Source of the DNA: Algibacter sp. L1A34
Lineage (GTDB): Bacteria; Bacteroidota; Bacteroidia; Flavobacteriales; Flavobacteriaceae
Length of the DNA stretch: 64,000 bases
Reading direction: 5' to 3'
Assembly (NCBI RefSeq): GCF_009796805.1
Contig: NZ_CP047029.1
Coordinates: 2,428,501-2,492,500, forward strand
This document shows positions 61,271-64,000 of this stretch, piece after piece. Position 1 is the first letter of the stretch. Every line of letters begins with the position of its first letter. The notes beneath the pieces were generated by a model, which was not told the origin of the DNA, did not search any database, and saw nothing but the letters and a program-made list of their open reading frames with translations. A program made the translations under genes and the position numbers.

Positions 61271-62797
61271 TTAATATCCAGAGTTTTGATCTGCAATGGT
61301 TAGTGCGTCATTTTTATCAATTTCTGATGCTGGAATTGGAAATAAATCATTTTTTGATGTATAACCAGCAGAAGATAATTCTTCGTTTGCTTTTCCCCAT
61401 CTCACTAAATCCCAAAAACGTTGACCTTCATGTGCTAACTCTAAATATTTTTCATTTACAATAGCATCAAATAAAGCATCATCTGCTAAGGTTGCATCTA
61501 CATCATCTAACCCTGCTCGATCTCTTACTTTATTTAACTCTGTTCTCGCATTATCATCTTGTCCTTCTGCATTATAGGCCTCTGCTGCTAAAAGTAATAC
61601 TTCCGCATACCTAAACACTCTCCAGTTTGTGGTGTAATTTAGTTCTGCAACACCATCACTAACTGTTTGTGACGAACGTGTAGCATACTTGGTTCTAAAT
61701 GCGCCTTCGTAATCCCAAGGCGTACCTGTAAGACTTCCACCTACGGCAACAAGTTCGGCTTCCGTCATTAGGGTAGCGGCTTTGCGATCTACATCTCCAG
61801 CTGCTTCAAATGCACTTACTAATTTAGCTGTTGGTAAATTAAATCCCCAACCATTTATAAGTCCTGTTCCTGTTAAATCGAAGAAACCATCACCACGAGG
61901 TCCCATTAATTGGATGTGTAAATTACTTTCCATTCTACCTCCCCAAGCTACATTACCCCAATCGACACCATTAGTTGATATATAACCTAATTCGAATAAT
62001 GATTCAACTCCAAACTCTGTGCTTTCTAACCAAATATCTGCTACGTTTGGTTCTAAATCGTGAGCTGGATTAGCTATTACAGCTGCCAAAAACGGAATCG
62101 CTTCATCATTTCTTCCTTGAAAGACTAATACTTTTCCTAAAAATGCTTGAGCTGCACCTTTTGATACTCTAAAGTTATGACTTACGGCGCTTTTATCTGG
62201 CAAACCAGCTATGGCATCAACTAAATCTAATTCTACTTGTGTATAAATTTGTGCTCTTGTACTCTTTGGTATTGCAAACGCTTCTGGACTAATTGCTGTA
62301 GGATTTACTAATCTTAATGGTACATCTCCCCACATGGTTGTTAATTCAAAATAGCACCAAGCTCTCATAAATTTAGCTTCTGCAAGAACAAATTCTTTGT
62401 TACTTAACGTACCTGTTTCAACTTCATTTATAATAGTATTAGCTAAAGCAATAGTTTTATAATATCCAGACCAAACACTTTCTATGGAAGGGTTTGATAT
62501 TGAGATGCTTGTATAATCATCGATGTCTTGTAATTGAGTTTGATCTGTTGAGCTTCCTCCGCCTGCATTTGCTGCATCACCTGGTAATTGTTTTAAAAAG
62601 AAGGCACTACTCCAATCCTTAGAATAGTTATATTGCATGATATCATACAAACCTATTAAGGCTTCTTCCGCATTACTTTCACTTTGAAAGAATGTAGAAC
62701 TCTCTAGAACACCTACAGGTGCTACTTCTGTAAAATCTTCGCTACACGATACACCTGCAAAAAATACAAGTACAACGCTATATAATATTTTTTTCAT
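61271..62797 (-). CDS. SusD/RagB-family outer-membrane lipoprotein, 508 aa
   Basis: I use the ATG at 62797 (MKKILYSVVLVFFAGVSC), which gives a lipobox directly. Typical SusD segments are present: FFQSESNAEEALIGLYDIMQ, LAEAKFMRAWCYFELTTMWG, RVSKGAAQAFLGKVLVFQG and FRYAEVLLLAAEAYN, plus the C-terminal GQRFWDLVRWG. It starts 16 bp after the SusC stop and is co-transcribed with it. The substrate is unknown; no glycosidase is visible in the window. Confidence 0.94.
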   Translation of the reverse strand: MKKILYSVVLVFFAGVSCSEDFTEVAPVGVLESSTFFQSESNAEEALIGLYDIMQYNYSKDWSSAFFLKQLPGDAANAGGGSSTDQTQLQDIDDYTSISISNPSIESVWSGYYKTIALANTIINEVETGTLSNKEFVLAEAKFMRAWCYFELTTMWGDVPLRLVNPTAISPEAFAIPKSTRAQIYTQVELDLVDAIAGLPDKSAVSHNFRVSKGAAQAFLGKVLVFQGRNDEAIPFLAAVIANPAHDLEPNVADIWLESTEFGVESLFELGYISTNGVDWGNVAWGGRMESNLHIQLMGPRGDGFFDLTGTGLINGWGFNLPTAKLVSAFEAAGDVDRKAATLMTEAELVAVGGSLTGTPWDYEGAFRTKYATRSSQTVSDGVAELNYTTNWRVFRYAEVLLLAAEAYNAEGQDDNARTELNKVRDRAGLDDVDATLADDALFDAIVNEKYLELAHEGQRFWDLVRWGKANEELSSAGYTSKNDLFPIPASEIDKNDALTIADQNSGY

Positions 62798-62813
62798 ATT
62801 TATTATTTTTTTA

Positions 62814-64000
62814 TTAAAATTCAATTGATAACCCTAACAATATTTTTGAAGGTATTGGATAAAATCCTCTATCTACACCAATACTATTATCAGAAAAACT
62901 TCCTGCTTCTGGATCTAAACCGTTGTATTTTGTAAAGGTGAAATAGTCATCTAAAGAAATATAAGTTCTTAACTTTTTAAGCTTAATTTTTTCAACTAAA
63001 TTTAAAGGAAAATTAAAGCCTAATTGAATTTGTTTAATTCTCATATAGGATCCATCTTCAACCATTAAATCTGTGTCGTATGCTGTAGTAGCATTCGCTG
63101 CAGATGGGTATGTTGCATTGTCTCCTGCTTGTTGCCATCTCCCTGTGAAAAACTCAACAGGTTTGTTAGTAATTGGTCTTGAAGGTTGATGGTAAGCTGC
63201 AAAAATATCGTTGCCTTGTGTACCTTGAAATCTAACATTTAAATCTAAGTTTTTATATCCTAAATTTATACTACCTCCATAAAGTACATCTGGATGTGGA
63301 GAACCTATATTAGTTTTATCATTAGATGTTATTCCTGCTACACCATCGGTATCTACAATAATAATTTCGCCTGTGGCAGGATCTATACCATCTGTTTTAT
63401 ATCCATGAAAATACCAAAGCGGTAATCCTTTTTTAAAGCGTGTAACACCATCATTATTTTGAGGCGCACCAGCACCAACAATAAATCCATCATCACCTAC
63501 AAAATTAATTTCGGTAACTTCATTTTTAAGGGTAGATAAATTTAAGTTAATACCATAAGTAAAGCCACTTTCTGTGGTGTCTCCATAGCCAATTTCGAAT
63601 TCAAGTCCTTTATTTTCTACGGTTCCTGCGTTAATTGAAGGTACACCTACTCCTAAAGAAGGTGGAGCAATAATGTTTCCATCAACAAGAAGTAAGTCTT
63701 TGGTTGTTTTAATATAATAATCTACAGAGAAGTTTAGTTTACTATTAAAAGCTCTAAAATCTACACCAAGATCTAATTGCTCAGAACGTTCCCAACCTAA
63801 ATCTGGATTTGGTAAATTACCTGGTGTAATCCCTGTAACACCCTCATAAACAACAGGTACAACACCGCTTTCGCGAGCTACTGTTTGAAATATTAAACTG
63901 TTAATATAAGTTCCTAAATTATTATCACTACCATTTTGTCCCCAACTAGCACGAAACTTAGCATAGTTTAATTTAGAATTTTCATTCCAAAAACTCTCTT
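62814..64000 (-). CDS. SusC/RagA-type TonB-dependent transporter, C-terminal part (cut by window end)
   Basis: The reading frame is open from the stop at 62814 to the window edge, about 395 codons, covering the barrel's C-terminal part. It includes a TFTKYNGLDPEAG segment and a final aromatic strand ending LGLSIEF, both typical of SusC. Upstream codons GNDIFAAYHQPSRP and FTGRWQQAGDNA are also characteristic. The plug and N-terminal domains lie outside the window. It pairs with the SusD gene that follows it. Confidence 0.92.
   Translation of the reverse strand, partial: ESFWNENSKLNYAKFRASWGQNGSDNNLGTYINSLIFQTVARESGVVPVVYEGVTGITPGNLPNPDLGWERSEQLDLGVDFRAFNSKLNFSVDYYIKTTKDLLLVDGNIIAPPSLGVGVPSINAGTVENKGLEFEIGYGDTTESGFTYGINLNLSTLKNEVTEINFVGDDGFIVGAGAPQNNDGVTRFKKGLPLWYFHGYKTDGIDPATGEIIIVDTDGVAGITSNDKTNIGSPHPDVLYGGSINLGYKNLDLNVRFQGTQGNDIFAAYHQPSRPITNKPVEFFTGRWQQAGDNATYPSAANATTAYDTDLMVEDGSYMRIKQIQLGFNFPLNLVEKIKLKKLRTYISLDDYFTFTKYNGLDPEAGSFSDNSIGVDRGFYPIPSKILLGLSIEF

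Overview
The window looks like a chromosomal segment of a member of the Bacteroidota, most likely Flavobacteriaceae. The DNA is AT-rich. There are two SusC/SusD-type TonB-transporter pairs, a FecI-like ECF sigma factor with a FecR-like anti-sigma factor, many Bacteroidota-style lipoproteins and a type I restriction locus of the kind common in this phylum. These are family-level readings from the translated sequence; no database search was possible.

Layout. (1) 1-2.5 kb: a helicase/primase-like pair typical of integrative elements, with a perfect 15-bp inverted repeat between them. (2) 2.6-14.1 kb: a defence region holding hsdR-hsdM-hsdS, followed in apparent operon by a 1048-aa ATPase with a phosphoribosyltransferase-like C-terminus, a GIY-YIG nuclease-like protein and a DUF6979-like protein, then an HTH-start protein and a broken fic fragment. 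(3) 14.5-17.9 kb: a putative envelope protein, a (GGTT)8 microsatellite, a small lipoprotein and an intact class II Fic gene with inverted repeats in its promoter. (4) 18.2-27.5 kb: a sigma/anti-sigma/SusC/SusD/phosphatase/glycerophosphodiesterase locus that looks built for scavenging organic phosphate. (5) 27.7-52.1 kb: a putative 24-kb genomic island flanked by two copies of the 3' half of a tRNA gene. (6) 52.2-57.2 kb: a transposase remnant and a Dlt-like O-acylation operon (adenylating ligase, VOC protein, carrier protein, MBOAT, SGNH/DltD-like). (7) 57.9-64 kb: an FG-GAP/ASPIC lipoprotein with a second SusD/SusC pair, the SusC cut by the window end.

The most striking structure is inside the island, at 32.6-50.3 kb: an integron-like cassette array. 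About twenty units, mostly with one minus-strand gene, are separated by ~130-bp foldable repeats. The two ends of each unit are complementary to each other over 8-10 bp, and that short sequence differs from unit to unit. This is the relation that links the first bases of an integron cassette to the R'' box of its own attC. The repeats fold with G.T wobbles on the plus strand, the strand opposite to the sense strand of most genes. Next to the array are a candidate attI with a tandem 27-bp repeat and a tyrosine recombinase. This recombinase lies in the same orientation as the cassettes and lacks the extra segment of canonical IntI. Five units carry no convincing gene; four of these form a related family. 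Two near-identical IS110-family elements have entered two different repeats at the same position, and their 5' non-coding region contains short sequences matching that target, as expected of a bridge RNA. The array's far end has been cut by an IS3-family element, which also truncates a cytosine methyltransferase gene.
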